64,000 nt of DNA from Patiria pectinifera (taxonomy: Eukaryota > Echinodermata > Asteroidea > Valvatida > Asterinidae). The DNA lies in contig CM057147.1 of NCBI GenBank assembly GCA_029964075.1, forward strand, positions 13,413,513 through 13,477,512. Direction: 5' to 3'. Position numbers and translations under genes: made by a program. Positions 20,940-32,537 of the stretch are shown here, piece after piece (the first letter of the stretch is position 1; each line of letters starts with the position of its first letter). Below the pieces are notes generated by a model, which did not search any database, was not told where the DNA came from, and saw only the letters and a list, made by a program, of their open reading frames with translations.

Positions 20940-22345
20940 ACCGAATGTTCCATGGATCACCAGATAATGGATTGTTATTTGGTTTGTTTTAACATATCAA
21001 TGTATAATTAGCGACTGTGTTAACTACACACCATGGTTTTTGAGACCTGAACGATAGATGGTATACCCAGATAATGGATTGTTACATATTTTGATTTAAC
21101 ATATCGATGTAATTAGCGACTATATTAACTGAGAACTTTGCATTTTACCCTCGGATTATGCAACACACCATGCTTTTTTAAGAACTGAACTGAGGGAGTG
21201 ATACCCAGATAATGGATTGTTACATATTTTGTTTTAACATATCGATGTAGTTAGCGACTATGTTAACAGAGAACTTTGTATTTTACCCTCGGATTATGCT
21301 ACACACCATGCTTTTTTAAGAACTGAACTGAGGGAGTGATACCCAGATAATGGATTGTTACATAGTTTGTTTTAACAAATCAATGTAGTTAGCGACTGTG
21401 TTGACTTAGAACTTTGTATTTTAACCTTAGATTATGCTACACACCATGCTTTTTGAGAACTGAACGAGTGATAGTATACCCAGATTATTGATTTTTACAT
21501 AGTTTGTTTTAACATAATATCAATGTAATTAGCGACTATATTAACTTAGAACTTTGTATTTTAAGCTCAGATTATCCTACACACCATGGTTTTTGAGAAC
21601 TGAACGAGTAATTGTAAGCCCAGATAATGAATTGTTACATAATTTGTTTTAACATATCAATGTAATTAGCGATTGTGTCAACAACACACGATGGTTTTTG
21701 AGAGCTGAACGAGTGATAATAAACCCAGATAATGGATTGTTACATATTTTGTTTTAACATATCAATGTAATTAACGACTAAGTTAATTTAGAGCTTTGTA
21801 TTTTAACCTCGAATTATACTACACACCATGGTTTTTGAGAACTGAACAGGTTATAGTGTACCCATATCATTAGTTTGTTTCATCAAATCAATGTAATTAG
21901 CGACTGTGATGACTAAGAACTTTGTATTTTAACTTGGATTTTGCTACACGCCATGCTTTTTAAGAACTGAACGAGTGATAATATACCCAGATAATGGATT
22001 GTTACATAGTTTGTTTTAACATATCAATGTCATTAGCGACTATGTTTACTTAGAACTTTGTATTTTAACCTCGGATTATCCAACTCACCATGTTTTTGAG
22101 AACTAAACAGGTGATAGTATGCTCAGATAATGGATTGTTACATATGTTGTTTTTAACAAAACAATGTAGTTAGCGACTGTGTTGACTAAGACCTTTGTAT
22201 TTTATCCTTGTATTATGCTACACACCATGTTTTTTGACAACTGAACGAGTGATAGTATACCCAGATTATGGATTTTGACGTAGTTTGTTTTAACATAATA
22301 TCAATGTAATTAGCGACTATGTTAACTTAGAACCTTGTGTTTTAT
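20940..22345. repeat. Tandem repeat, 11 copies of a 105-140 bp unit
   Basis: The anchor CAGATAATGG (or a close variant) begins at 20961, 21068, 21206, 21344, 21481, 21621, 21726, 21863, 21988, 22124 and 22262. Each unit also holds TTAGCGACT, AACTTTGTATTTTAACC, CACACCATG and GAACTGAACGAGTGATA. Spacings of about 107 and 138 bp reflect presence or absence of a roughly 31-bp block (AGAACTTTGTATTTTAAC and neighbours). An isolated piece (CTACACACCATGGTTTTTAA) lies at about 24078. Confidence 0.92.
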
Positions 22346-22549
22346 TGCCCAATGTTTATTCTATTTAGTTAATATCGATTGCAATGCAGATACTTACTCT
22401 TGTAAAGAGAAGATTGATATTAGGAGAAAAGTACGTTTAGGTGGATAGATAAAAAAAAAAAATTGTATTTTTTTAATGAACAAAAAAATATTTGTACTTT
22501 TACATACGCTGCAAATGTTCCTATAGGTTCCAAGGGTAAATGGATTGGA

Positions 22550-22770
22550 ACAGATTTAACCCAAACAGGGTCGGGTTATTTTGACCATCTCTCAGCTGGG
22601 GAGTGGGGCGGATTCCCCCCCCCCCCCTTCCCAAGGTTTCAGCGACTACGAAACATTTTGAAACTCGGTACATGCATTGTATAACTCATCATAAACAAAC
22701 CCAAGAAATGCCATGACTATAGGTAAAAGGGTTTTGGAATGATGGCGAATTAATTATGCATATCGTCACC
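22550..22770 (-). repeat. Interspersed repeat including a reversed SINE segment
   Basis: Matches 29046-29265 over about 220 bp: GGGTTATTTTGACCATCTCT, a G/C-run with CGGATTCC, AACATTTTGAAACTC, then CCCAAGAAAT, GACTATAGGT and AATTAATTA. The first part is the complement of the body of the SINE at 27764-27966. Confidence 0.65.
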
Positions 22771-23500
22771 GTTTTCACGAAGCGCCACATATGTCAAATA
22801 TAACCATTTTTCCGATTTTGATTTTTTTTTTCAATATTTTGCTTTAAAACAAGGTAATTGACCATTTTTACATGTTTCTGTAGGCAAAACATCATTAATT
22901 TCCAAGTTACATTAATGTCGCAAGGGGCAAAAATTTCGATAAATGCATTTTGCGTTTTCACGAAGAGCCACATATAAATTTGGCCCTTTGAACGCGTACA
23001 AAACCCATTGCACGGAAATACGTAAGAGAAGGTCAAATGAGATTTGCGTTTTCACGAAGACCCACATATCTTTGTTACATTTTCAGCTGCTCGCGCGTAC
23101 TCACGCGCGCCTATGGAAATACACACTGAACAGAAAGGGCCAATAATTATGTCGGAAACCTGAATTTGCGTTTTCACAAAGAGCCACATATCTTTACTAA
23201 TTAATTTCCACCAATTAACTGCTGAATTAAGTCTTATTACCGGGTTCATGTAAAAAATCAGCTCACACAGAATAGCGTGATAGTTTCCTTGCTTCACAAA
23301 GTTGTTGCAAAGTGGTATTTTTTGCAGTTTTAAAATATGAGAAACTTCTTTTGCGATTATCTTAAAAACGTTTTTTCTTCAAAATCGACATATGTGGCTC
23401 TTCGTGAAAACTTTGACGATATGTACGAATGGTAATTCTGCTCTGTGTACACGACGCATATGGAAAAATTCAGTTTTCACGATGCGTAACTATTTTACTG
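22769..23500. repeat. Dispersed short motif GTTTTCACGAAGAGCCACATAT
   Basis: The motif (GCGTTTTCACGAAG-AGCCACATAT in two halves) occurs at about 22771, 22953, 23049 and 23170 on the + strand and inverted at about 23388-23411, with a partial copy at about 23473. The sequence between copies is mostly unrelated. It does not look like a simple tandem array. Confidence 0.6.
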
Positions 23501-24803
23501 AAATGAATGATTGTAAGAAAACGTAAGTTGTCAATTATTATTACAGGTGTTTGTGACAAGCTACGAGTATAAATAACAGGGCCTTTTGCAACTTACAAAT
23601 AATTTTACTTATATCATATATGATGGAAGATCATATTGCACGCTTTTTGGAGATGAGGCAATTAATTACAATTTAAGAAAAATATGGGTGAACTTTAAAG
23701 TCTTTTTTGGTAAATTAGATAATTATATCAGAATAAAATATTATAGTGATAGGTTGGCGTTTGCGAGGTTTGTTTTTAGTAAGCTATTTTAAAGTCATCA
23801 CTTTGCCTCATACAACCGCTTAATAATGTACGATAACAGTGCACTTGTTCGTTTATTAATGCATTGGTGGAGGTTTTTTGCGAATATTAATATCTGATTG
23901 TTTCTGAAAGACAATCCCTATTTTATCTCAAAAAAATGAACGAAAATTAGAACAGCCGATTTTATACGGCGTTTTGCTGTCAATAACCCTAGAAGCTCAA
24001 AGCTTGCCAACGCAATCATGGTTTCATATTATGATCAGAAAAAATTGTAATAATCAAATACATCAATGTTATGTTATCCTACACACCATGGTTTTTAAGT
24101 ACTGAACAAGTAGAAGATTTCTTTCTTTGTCATGTTAAAGTTGCATACCCTATTGGAAACAACTCATGGGAAAAAAACAATTTTCTGATTACGTGGTGTA
24201 TTGTATGGTAATAAAGAGGTATTTAATATACTTTTGCTTCTGGAAAAAAAGTCTGTATTCCTAAAAGCATGATTGTTCCTCCAATGTTTATTATAGCAGT
24301 TCTCAGTACAAAAGTTGTTTTGGAACCGCTGAAATAAACTCGAAATGGTATTCAGAAATGCAATGCAACAAGTCTATTTGAATAACACAAAATAATGGGT
24401 TGTCCACTAAGATTATTTATATATTTGGAAAGTGTATAGAATGGACCTAGAACCAAACAAAAGCAGTTTGCCTTTTCAATTCTACACGCCATACCACAGA
24501 CCACAAATATTTTGTGATTTTTTTAGTTCAATCACAATGCCAAACCAGCCTTTCATAGAACTATAATAGTTTCTAATATCAGACTGCTGTATCCCTTTAT
24601 TTATGGATAGACCAATTGCAATACAATTTGTAATTGCAACATCGTGATCTAAAAGGAGTAACTATTCCCGGTTGTGAAAGGTCAAATGGGCTCTGTAAGG
24701 TTTCATCTAAAGCGTGTTTATGAGGCAATTGACTTTTTACACTAGTCATTCAAAAGCAAAACTTGGACGGTTTCGTGCAGGCTGAGTGTTGAGATTCGGA
24801 TAA
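23501..24803. other. Intergenic, no supported gene
   Basis: AT-rich, with short overlapping open frames and one orphan fragment of the 20.9-22.3 kb tandem unit. No RNA gene or transposon ends recognised. Confidence 0.4.
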
Positions 24804-25063
24804 AGCCCCAAAAAAGTCTTCGGTTTCTGTCATGCGCGCGCGTCGCCGTAGCCATGCGCGTCGGAAAAATTAAAAAGTGTTTGTTTTTTCAATGTATGAT
24901 GATGTCTCAAAACCGCCAAACTCACTGGTTTGACTGGGTCCTGCTGCAGCATAATTTTAACGTGTTTGTACATGGGGTTACGATTGAGTTTAAGCTTTAT
25001 GTGGCCTCTCTGTGCTCCCATATATTTTACACTAAATTTAGTCGGGCACCCAAAGTGTTGTAA
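24804..25063. mobile_element. Diverged copy of the Harbinger-like MITE found at 48955
   Basis: Shares CCAAAAAAGTCTTCGGTTTCTG, the CATGCGCGCGCGTCGCCGTAGC block (split here for length), GATGATGTCTCAAAACCGCC and CTTTATGTGGCCTCTCTG with 48955-49342. The right end has decayed and no target duplication is visible. Confidence 0.65.
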
Positions 25064-25483
25064 TTTTGTTTTTTTGCGTCTAAAAGCCAGACTGAGAAAG
25101 CGATGGTCGAGTATCTGGAACCTGCCAGTGTAATCGCTTTTTTAATCAGCGCAATATGTAGGGAGCAGACTAATGGCCAGCTTGGCAGCTCATGCTCGAT
25201 GTCGATGTCGCTGTATGGTCTAACGGTACTGTTTTCTCTCTGATTTTTTTTCTTGACTATCCAAGGATAGTTTTAGGTGGATAGATGATATATTTTTATT
25301 CATATTATTCGTACACAGTCATGTTCCTGTAAAATCCAAGTATAAATGGATTTACACAGATTAAAACAATACACTTTTACTTATATTAGATAAAATAATT
25401 AATGCAAAACTCCATAAATAGGATAAGCATGACATTTTCCGAAACACATTATTATGGTTAATTCGACAACTGATGGTAAAATC
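25064..25483. other. Intergenic, no supported gene
   Basis: No recognisable feature; AT-rich with a short run TTAGGTGGATAGAT that is also present near 22437. Confidence 0.35.
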
Positions 25484-25781
25484 AAGGTCTTCTTCTTCTT
25501 CTGCAAGTGCAGCCTTCATATGGTTGAAGATAAACGCACTGTCAGAAACACCGGGGCAAACCCCTTATCTTAGCGATAAGTGTTTCTGGGGTCTTTTTGC
25601 ATTGCATTGCACAACACACGGGACCTTCGGCTTTACGTCCCATCCGAAGGACGAGGCAATAATGGTTAAGTGTCTTGCTTAAGGACACAAGTGTCAAGAC
25701 CGGGACTCGAACCCACACTCTGCTGATCAGAAACACCAGAGCTTAAGTCGGGTGCTCTTAACCACTCGGCAATGACACTCC
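25484..25781 (-). mobile_element. tRNA-derived SINE
   Basis: Read on the minus strand from 25781: GGAGTGTCATTGCCGAGTGG (A-box region, TGCCGAGTGGTTAAG), then GGGTTCGAGTCCC (B box), a unique body with GGATGGGACGTAAAGCCG, and a terminal AAGAAGAAGAAG simple repeat. The head resembles a type with a long variable arm (Leu/Ser tRNA). It is not a functional tRNA gene because the body continues well beyond the T-arm. Confidence 0.82.
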
Positions 25782-26928
25782 GCCTAAAAAGTGTCAATGT
25801 AATATCTGAGAGCGTGAAATGTGTCAATGTAATAGCGCAGAGCGTGAAAACTAAGGAAACTGACATTGGCGTAATTTGAAATGTGGTTATTGGTGTTAGA
25901 AGTAATTTGGATTATTCTTAAAAAGGCTTCAAAGTATTGAGGATTTTAGTTCACCAAATTGATCAGCTTTTGTTTATCAGTTTTTTAATCGTGTTATGTT
26001 GAATATTTGAGAAGTATAATTATTTTTGATGTTTTGAATATTAAAATAAACACATGCTGCTTACTCGAACTTTTTAATCTGCTTTTTAATTATTCCACTG
26101 CAAAAGGATGCCTTGGTGAAAAAAAAACATGGGAAATGCAATTAAAATCAGACACAAAAATAATGAATAATGGCCAAATTTGCGTTTACTGGGGGGGGGG
26201 GGGATTTAGTACACATAATAGCTTACCCTTTCTTCTTATTGAAGAACACATGGTTCGAATGATGCGACATAGCGACCGAAACATCCAACAAAACACAATC
26301 GGTGTGCCTGTTATTGTACTTGTTGAATAAATCAAAAAAAAAATGCCATTTAAAAATATGTTTGGCAACGCATCGTTGCCAACATCGCCGTCACGGACAC
26401 CGCGTAGCCGTCCTTATCGTGACCGCACTTGCCCACTATAGCGAAACAACCTGCCGTCGAGCTTAGTGTAGGCCTACAAAGTGAATAGCGATTAGAAGAT
26501 GAGTTTCGTCGTTGATTGAGTCATGCTATTTCTTTTTAAATGTTTTTTTTTTTATTTCCATTCAACGTCTTCAATTAATTGAAGCTTACGTGATCAGTTT
26601 GAATAATACTTTGTAAAGGATTCCATTTGGTTACCAGCTCCCCTCTTCCAACTCGACTCGTACACGAAAAGGTTTATGCATATAGGTTAAAATACGTGTA
26701 CTTCGTACACGCACCAACTCACCCACGTACAGTAAACTGTCATACGATACATTGTTACATGTACTAGTCCATGTGCACATTTAGTCGGTGTACGATGCCC
26801 CAGGTCTCGACAACCACGCGTCATTTGTTACCCCCAAAGGGTAAAATTAACATTTTTGTAACGAAATGCAAAATAATTGACATATCCAAAAAAAAAAAAA
26901 ATTAACCGGAGATTTCCAGATTGGGTCG
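25782..26928. other. Intergenic, no supported gene
   Basis: Unique AT-rich sequence with a poly-G run at about 26191-26203. The open frame 26007-26330 has no recognisable motif. Confidence 0.35.
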
Positions 26929-26934
26929 GTCGGG

Positions 26935-27142
26935 TATGAAGCCCGGGAAGGGACAGGGTGGAATTTTTTTTGTTGGAATTAGTAATTCGTTCGCACGAAT
27001 TACTATTTCGTTCGCACAAATTACTAATTCGTGCGAACGAATTACTAATTCGTTCCCACGAATTAGTAATTCGAAATTCGTGCGAACGAATTAGCAAACT
27101 CCAAAAAAAAAAAATCCACCCTGTCCCTTCCCGGGCTTCATA
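26935..27142. mobile_element. Small foldback element with internal palindromic repeats, 208 bp
   Basis: Ends TATGAAGCCCGGGAAGGGAC and inverse, with arms of about 40 bp (through GGGTGGAATTTTTTT). It is flanked by a 6-7 bp direct repeat GTCGGG(T) at 26929 and 27143. The centre carries four or five copies of AATTCGT(T/G)CGCACGAATTA-type palindromes. No coding capacity. Confidence 0.75.
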
Positions 27143-27207
27143 GTCGGGTGAGGGCAACAAAGCAATTTTCTTTTTCTTTTTTTTTTTCTTTTTTTTTTTG
27201 GGAGGGG

Positions 27208-27625
27208 AGCCTTACGGCCGGTGTCGTGCAGACTAAGCTTTCACGCTTTCAAATATAGAAGCTACTGCGGTATTTCAGGGGAATTTCTAGCAACATTCTG
27301 TTCGTACTGTGTTTCTTTGTCTCTTTTATAATCTAACAATACTTGCATAAATCTCTGCCCTGTAGCTTGTGGACAACATTTCCAAGAGTCCTTGACTAAA
27401 CTTCGGTACATTCAGAAAGGATATTGACACAATCGGCTGGGATTTCGGGGAAAACATTCTCGTTCAGTTCTGTCCTGTCTCTGTTTTCTTTTATCAATCG
27501 AACAATAGTTTCAAAAAAAAATCGTCGTGTGTGGGCAGAGCAAGCCTTTAAGTGGTCCTAGGCAAACACCTTAAATTTAGATTCTAAAATTAGATTCTTT
27601 CCGACGGAAAATGTTATGACGGCAC
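27208..27625 (+). repeat. Old diverged relative of the 3-kb array unit
   Basis: Collinear with the 30965-31410 part of unit 1: GACTAAGCTTTCAC, TTTCTTTGTCTCTTTTATAA, AACATTTCCAAGAGTCCTTG, GCAAGCCTTTAAGTGGTCCT and CAAACACC occur in the same order with many substitutions. It therefore predates the array copies. Confidence 0.7.
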
Positions 27626-27763
27626 CCCACCCCCCCCCCCCTAATCAAAATGGTCTAGCGACGCCCGTGTACTTTTATTCCCTCATTAAATGTACAGCAA
27701 AAATCAATGTTCATTTCGAGTCTCTTCTTTTTTTCTTTTTCTCCTTTTTTTGTTACATTCATG

Positions 27764-27966
27764 TGGGGTGCTGTGGTCCAATGGTTACGGTGTTCGACTC
27801 GTGTGCCGGGCGGAATCCGCCCCCCCCCCTCCCAGGCTGAGAGATGGTCAAAATAACCCGGCCCTTTTAGGCTTAATAAAATACATCATTTCCAGCGCCT
27901 TGAGAATCTAATTGTTGATAGATACGTGCGCTATATACGACTCCGGTATAATTATTATTATTATTA
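27764..27966 (+). mobile_element. tRNA-derived SINE with (ATT)n tail
   Basis: Head GCTGTGGTCCAATGGTTACG (A-box-like), a G/C-run replacing part of the B-box region, the body GAGATGGTCAAAATAACCCG, then GCGCCTTGAGAATC, GATACGTGCGCTATATACGA and a terminal ATTATTATTATT. A truncated second copy of the head is at about 30222-30283. Confidence 0.7.
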
Positions 27967-27984
27967 ATTTCCCCCTTTTTATCG

Positions 27985-28115
27985 ATATTCTTGGGGGGCG
28001 AGCCCGCGGGAACGGGGGGGGGGGGGGGGTGGGCTGTGGGTGCTGCAGCACCCCAACATTTTGGACTGGAGTGCTGGAATATGTTTCAGCACCCCCTACT
28101 CCCGGAAAATATGTC
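27985..28115 (-). repeat. Inverted fragment of the array-unit head
   Basis: The complement of the segment GGTGCTTCAGTATATTCCAG ... GGTGCTGCA ... ACCCCCGTTCCCGC that starts each 3-kb unit (for example 29475-29565), with a long G-run inserted. Confidence 0.7.
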
Positions 28116-28446
28116 GTTTCTACGTTCATTTCATCGTTCTACGACGATGAAATTGCGCCGCTACGCTATACATTATACTTGCTCCACAAATATCTCCTTC
28201 GTTTTGTTCGTTTCTAGTTTTGCCGCGGCTAAGCGCGGCGCTTCGAATGTCTTGCACAAACACTGTAAAATATCCAGAGCAGGTATTTTCTAAATCTTCG
28301 GGCAGTGCGGAAACGATTTTTCTCTCAAGGTATCTAAAATCATGACATGTCTATGATATTTCCGCAACGGTGGAAGCTTTGACCCGAAAGCAATAACCTC
28401 GGCCATGACAATGGGGCAAAGTTGATTATGCTTGTCAGGATTTTTC

Positions 28447-28684
28447 GATCCTTCAATAGGGGCAAAAGTTCAAACCTTTCCCCTGAAGGTTTTTCTTTTC
28501 ATTGAAAAGTTTCATAGACGTTGCTAGCATTCTGTACTTAACATTAACAAATAGCAAGGTTCACACACACACACACACACACACACATCCCCAACGTAAT
28601 AGGAGTGGGACGGGCTATCATTGAAACTAGTCATGCTTTGTGCCAATTCCAGTGTGGTTTCGTTCTATTCATATTTTACCCTCA
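28447..28684 (+). repeat. Segment duplicated at 30300-30523, with (AC)n expansion
   Basis: CTTTCAATAGGGGCAAAAGT through TTCATATTTTACCCTCAG occurs twice, 1.85 kb apart. This copy contains an (AC)13 run at 28562-28587 where the other has a short ACACAC. Together with 27595-27720 versus 30062-30190 it shows that the region before the array and unit 1 are collinear duplicates, with the SINE tail and inverted fragment missing from the second. Confidence 0.8.
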
Positions 28685-28905
28685 GACAGTCACAATACTG
28701 GTTCGAACTCTTTACTTCGTGATAACTTTGTGGGGGATCTTTCATGTGAGCTTAGGTTAATTAGGTTTGATTGGTCTGTGTTACTCGTCTAATACTCGTC
28801 ACCACATTAACCGGCGGAATCAAACCAACCAACACAAGCCCGCTGAAACAAATTTTTACTTGGGGGGGGGGGGGTGTTGCTGAAATTTCTAATGTAGGAC
28901 ATAAT

Positions 28906-29030
28906 GACTACGGAGCGTGGAGCGACGTGGGTTTCGGGGCCGGCTAAAGGGCCCCCGGAAAATTTTGGATTCTGGATGCTCTGTGGTGCAATCTGAGGCT
29001 ATTCCTGGCCACTTTCACCTGTTATTTGTT
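28906..29030. repeat. Fragment related to the hAT MITE at 10659
   Basis: GTGGGTTTCGGGGCCGGCTAA ... GGGCCCCCGGAAAATTTTGG ... GATGCTCTGTGGTGCAATCTGAGG is the complement of 10800-10885, split by small changes. Ends are not preserved. Confidence 0.6.
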
Positions 29031-29045
29031 TTGGCAAAGCTTGTT

Positions 29046-29265
29046 AACCCTAAAGAGGCCGGGTTATTTTGACCATCTCTCAGCCGGGGGGGGGGGGGCG
29101 GATTCCGCCCCCCCCCCTAAGATCTCGGCCATCGAGTGACGAACAATTTTGAAACTCAGCACATGCATAGAGCAACTCTTCCTAAACATACCCAAGAAAT
29201 TTCATGACTATAGGTCAAAGGGTTTTGGAATAATGGCTAATTAATTATTCATATGTACGAAAATT
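29046..29265 (-). repeat. Second copy of the 22550-22770 interspersed repeat
   Basis: Collinear with that copy, including the long G-run flanking CGGATTCCGCC and the segment CATACCCAAGAAATTTCATG. Confidence 0.65.
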
Positions 29266-29444
29266 GTTCGCTACGCGGCAACCCGCGGTCTGATTTTTAT
29301 TTTTTTGGTATCAAAAGATGCGCAAAGCTCGAGGCTTAAAAGTCATAACAGCTCAAGTCGCGAAAAAAAAATATATTTTAGAGGCTATCGCGGAAAATGT
29401 TGAGGAGGGGGCTGGATTCCCCCCCCCCCCGCCCCTTTAGGGTT

Positions 29445-32400
29445 AAGAGGCTTGAACACATTTTTTTCCATGGGAGTGGGTGGTGCTTCAGTATATTCCA
29501 GCACCCCATTCCAAAAGTTGGGGGTGCTGCATGCATTACCCACAACACCCCCGTTCCCGCCGGCTTGAACCAACAATAGTACTAGCTGAACAGAGTGAGC
29601 ACGGTATAGGTTATCGCTTCGAGGAGACGGCCGGACCGAAGCGGGAGCGGACTGCTATACGGTGATGGGTGAGACAACACAGCTGGGCGGGGGCCATGGA
29701 GTGTACCGAACTACACTACAGTTCGAGCCAGTGGGAGTATGTGGCGCATCCCAGGGCATTTTTATTGGGGGGGGGGATTGCTAAAAAAAGGGCACTCGCA
29801 CTTCCGTGCTAAAATGAAGACGGTTTGTTTTTTTCTTTGGACACTTGGGGGGTACCATCTTTCAATGATGGTGATTTTCAAACCGGACGATCATTCACAC
29901 TATCGGACAATATATGATGATTTTCAGGGAGGCACACGCGCGAAATTCCAAAAAAGACACTGGTTACAGCTGCTATATAATAGAACACACTCATTGTTTG
30001 TAAAAAGGGCACCTTTATCCAAAAAAAAAAAAATTAGATTCAAAACACTAGCAGGGATTGCATTTTGTGTGACGTTCCGTCGGAAAATGTCATGACGGCA
30101 CCCCCCCCCCCATTCAAAATGGTCTAGAGACACCCGTGTACATTTATTCCCTCATTAAATGTACAGCAAAAATCGTTGTTCATTTCGAGTCTCTTCTTTT
30201 TTCTTTTTTTTTTCTTTTCTGGTCCAATGGTTCCGGTGTTCGACTCGTTTGCCTGGCGGAATCCGCTCCCCCCCCCCCCCTGCCAGGATTTTTTTTCATT
30301 CGATCTTTCAATAGGGGCAAAAGTTCAAACCTTTCCCCTGAAGGTTTTTCTTTTCATTGAAAAGTTTAATTGACGTTGCTAGCATTCTGTACTCAACATT
30401 AACAAATAGCAAGGTTAACACACATCCCCAACGTAATTGGAGTGGGACGGGCTATCATTGAAACTAGTCATGGTTTGCGCCAATTCCAGTGTGGTTTCGT
30501 TCTATTCATATTTTACCCTCAGCAAGTTTTTCCTTATAAAACTCAATAGACCGATCAATCATAATCTAAAAAAAAATTTAAAAAAAAATGTTTTAAACAA
30601 AGAGTGCTCTTGAAAAATATTGGGGGTAAAAACTTGCGCAAAAAAGGCACTTGCAGTCTTTTAAAAAAAATATTGGGTGGGGGTGGGTAAATACATAAAT
30701 ATGTTCCGACACCTCTATATGTTCCGACACCTCTTTGTTTCGACACCCCTACAAACGTAAACACATACTGGTCTCTTGCTCCAACACCGAAGTCCAACGG
30801 GCTAACACAATATTATGTGCGGGTTGTCGGAACAAAATAATGGGTGTCGGAACATAAAGTTGTTCCGACAATTTGAAATGGAATTTTCTGACAAAAGACG
30901 AAATTAACGACGAATTCGAATATAAGAATCGGTGAATTCGAACGAAAAATGTTGAAAATAGCCGGGAAAACCTATAGTACTTTAAAACATAAACGGCCGG
31001 TTGCGTACAGGCTAAGCTTTCACATAGTCAAATACTACTGCGGGATTGCAGGGAATTTCCAGAAATGTTCTGCTCTTATTGTGTCTCTTTTTCTCTTTTA
31101 TAATCCAACAATAGCCTACTTGCAAAAATGTCTGCTCTGTATAGCTTGTTCACAACGTTTCCAAGAGTCCTTTGGTAAGTAATTCAGAACGAATGTCGCA
31201 ACAAGCGGCCGGCATTTCGGGGGAATTCCAGTTAAGCTCTGCCCTTACAGTCGCTGTTCTGTCTTTTGTAGATCAAACAATAGTTAAAAAAATAAATGGT
31301 CGGATGTGTGCCGAGCAAGCTTTCAAGTGGTCCTGGGCAAACACCATCAATTTAGATTAAAAATACTCGCAGGAATTTAACGGGATTTTCCAGTAACATT
31401 CCGTCGAAAACTGACGCTTAAGAAAAGGCCGAACTGGGATCTTGAAGAAATTGAGTCAACAGTTAAACGTTTGCCTTTTTGTGATATGGAACTTGATTGG
31501 AGACCGAACGCATGCAATGAAGAAAAGGGTTTTGTTATATACATTTCAGTAATGGGGGCATCAATGGATAGATGTGTTGTTTTTTTTTTTATATAATGAT
31601 TTGTGATTTTGGTATTCTTATCCCCGAAATATAACATTCAAGTACTTCTAATTCTAATACCTTAATTGTTGATAAAATCCTCAATCTTCAGTTAGAGTTA
31701 ATGTTGTAAGCGTAACTCATAGCATACATACACATGTGCTTGTCTTCCTCGTATGATATTTGTTGGCAGAAATGCATATGTTCAAGTTAGCGGCGTAACT
31801 AAAGGGGGCGGCATGGGAGGGGGCGTGGGGGGTACACGCCCCCACTCCCTATTAAAATAAATTATCGCTTCCCCAGGCACCACCTGGATATTTGCCCGTA
31901 CTTTTACACGAGCTGCCATTTTTTTTCACGAGTGTTCCTTTTTAACGTTTTGGGAACGTCTTTAATTATGCCTCCATGAAGAACGCCTGTTGTCCGATAG
32001 AGTCCGCTATGAAGGGCGCCTCAATACATACAATATGGTGCCTAGATGTAATGTATTGTAATGTAATGTGTTTGAAATTCAATTTGTAATTGAAGAGGTT
32101 TTACTGTCTTTTTGACTTAAGCTCAAAATGTCTGTTCCTAAAACGTGTAATAATGCAGATTTTAACTCAATATTTCGGAACATTTCGGATAGTTAATAAC
32201 AAAACGTGAATTGTCCCGCAAAGAAATATGTATGTTTTTGGAAAGTATAGTCTCGTTTCCATTTGTTCATTTATTACATTTCCTCTCCATGCCACTAAAT
32301 TTAGGGTCAAGACGACTACGAGTGAATCTCATTCAGTCAACCTCACACAGAAACTCAGAATTTCATGGCACCTTGCCGCGGCGTCCTGCAATTTGACATC

Positions 32401-32537
32401 TCACAAGACTGCGCGTCTGAATGTGTCACGAAAGAAAATGTGTGACAAACCTTCGTAAAGAATTCCGGCTAGGTTAAATTCCTTGCCGGCCTTGTTAGGG
32501 TTTTCCCCTTACAATCTCACTTTGCGAAATAGTGCTT
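29445..32537 (+). repeat. Array unit 1
   Basis: 3093 bp. It lacks the first copy of GTGAATTCGAATAAAAAACG and instead carries the 30062-30523 segment shared with the upstream flank. It has the full tail (AGAGGTTTTACTGTCTTTTTG through GCGTCTGAATGTGTCACG). Confidence 0.85.

Noticed and set aside
20940..22345. CRISPR-like or rDNA spacer interpretation of the 105-140 bp repeat
   Set aside because: The whole unit is repeated with diffuse variation and no rRNA sequence adjoins it; it is an ordinary tandem repeat.
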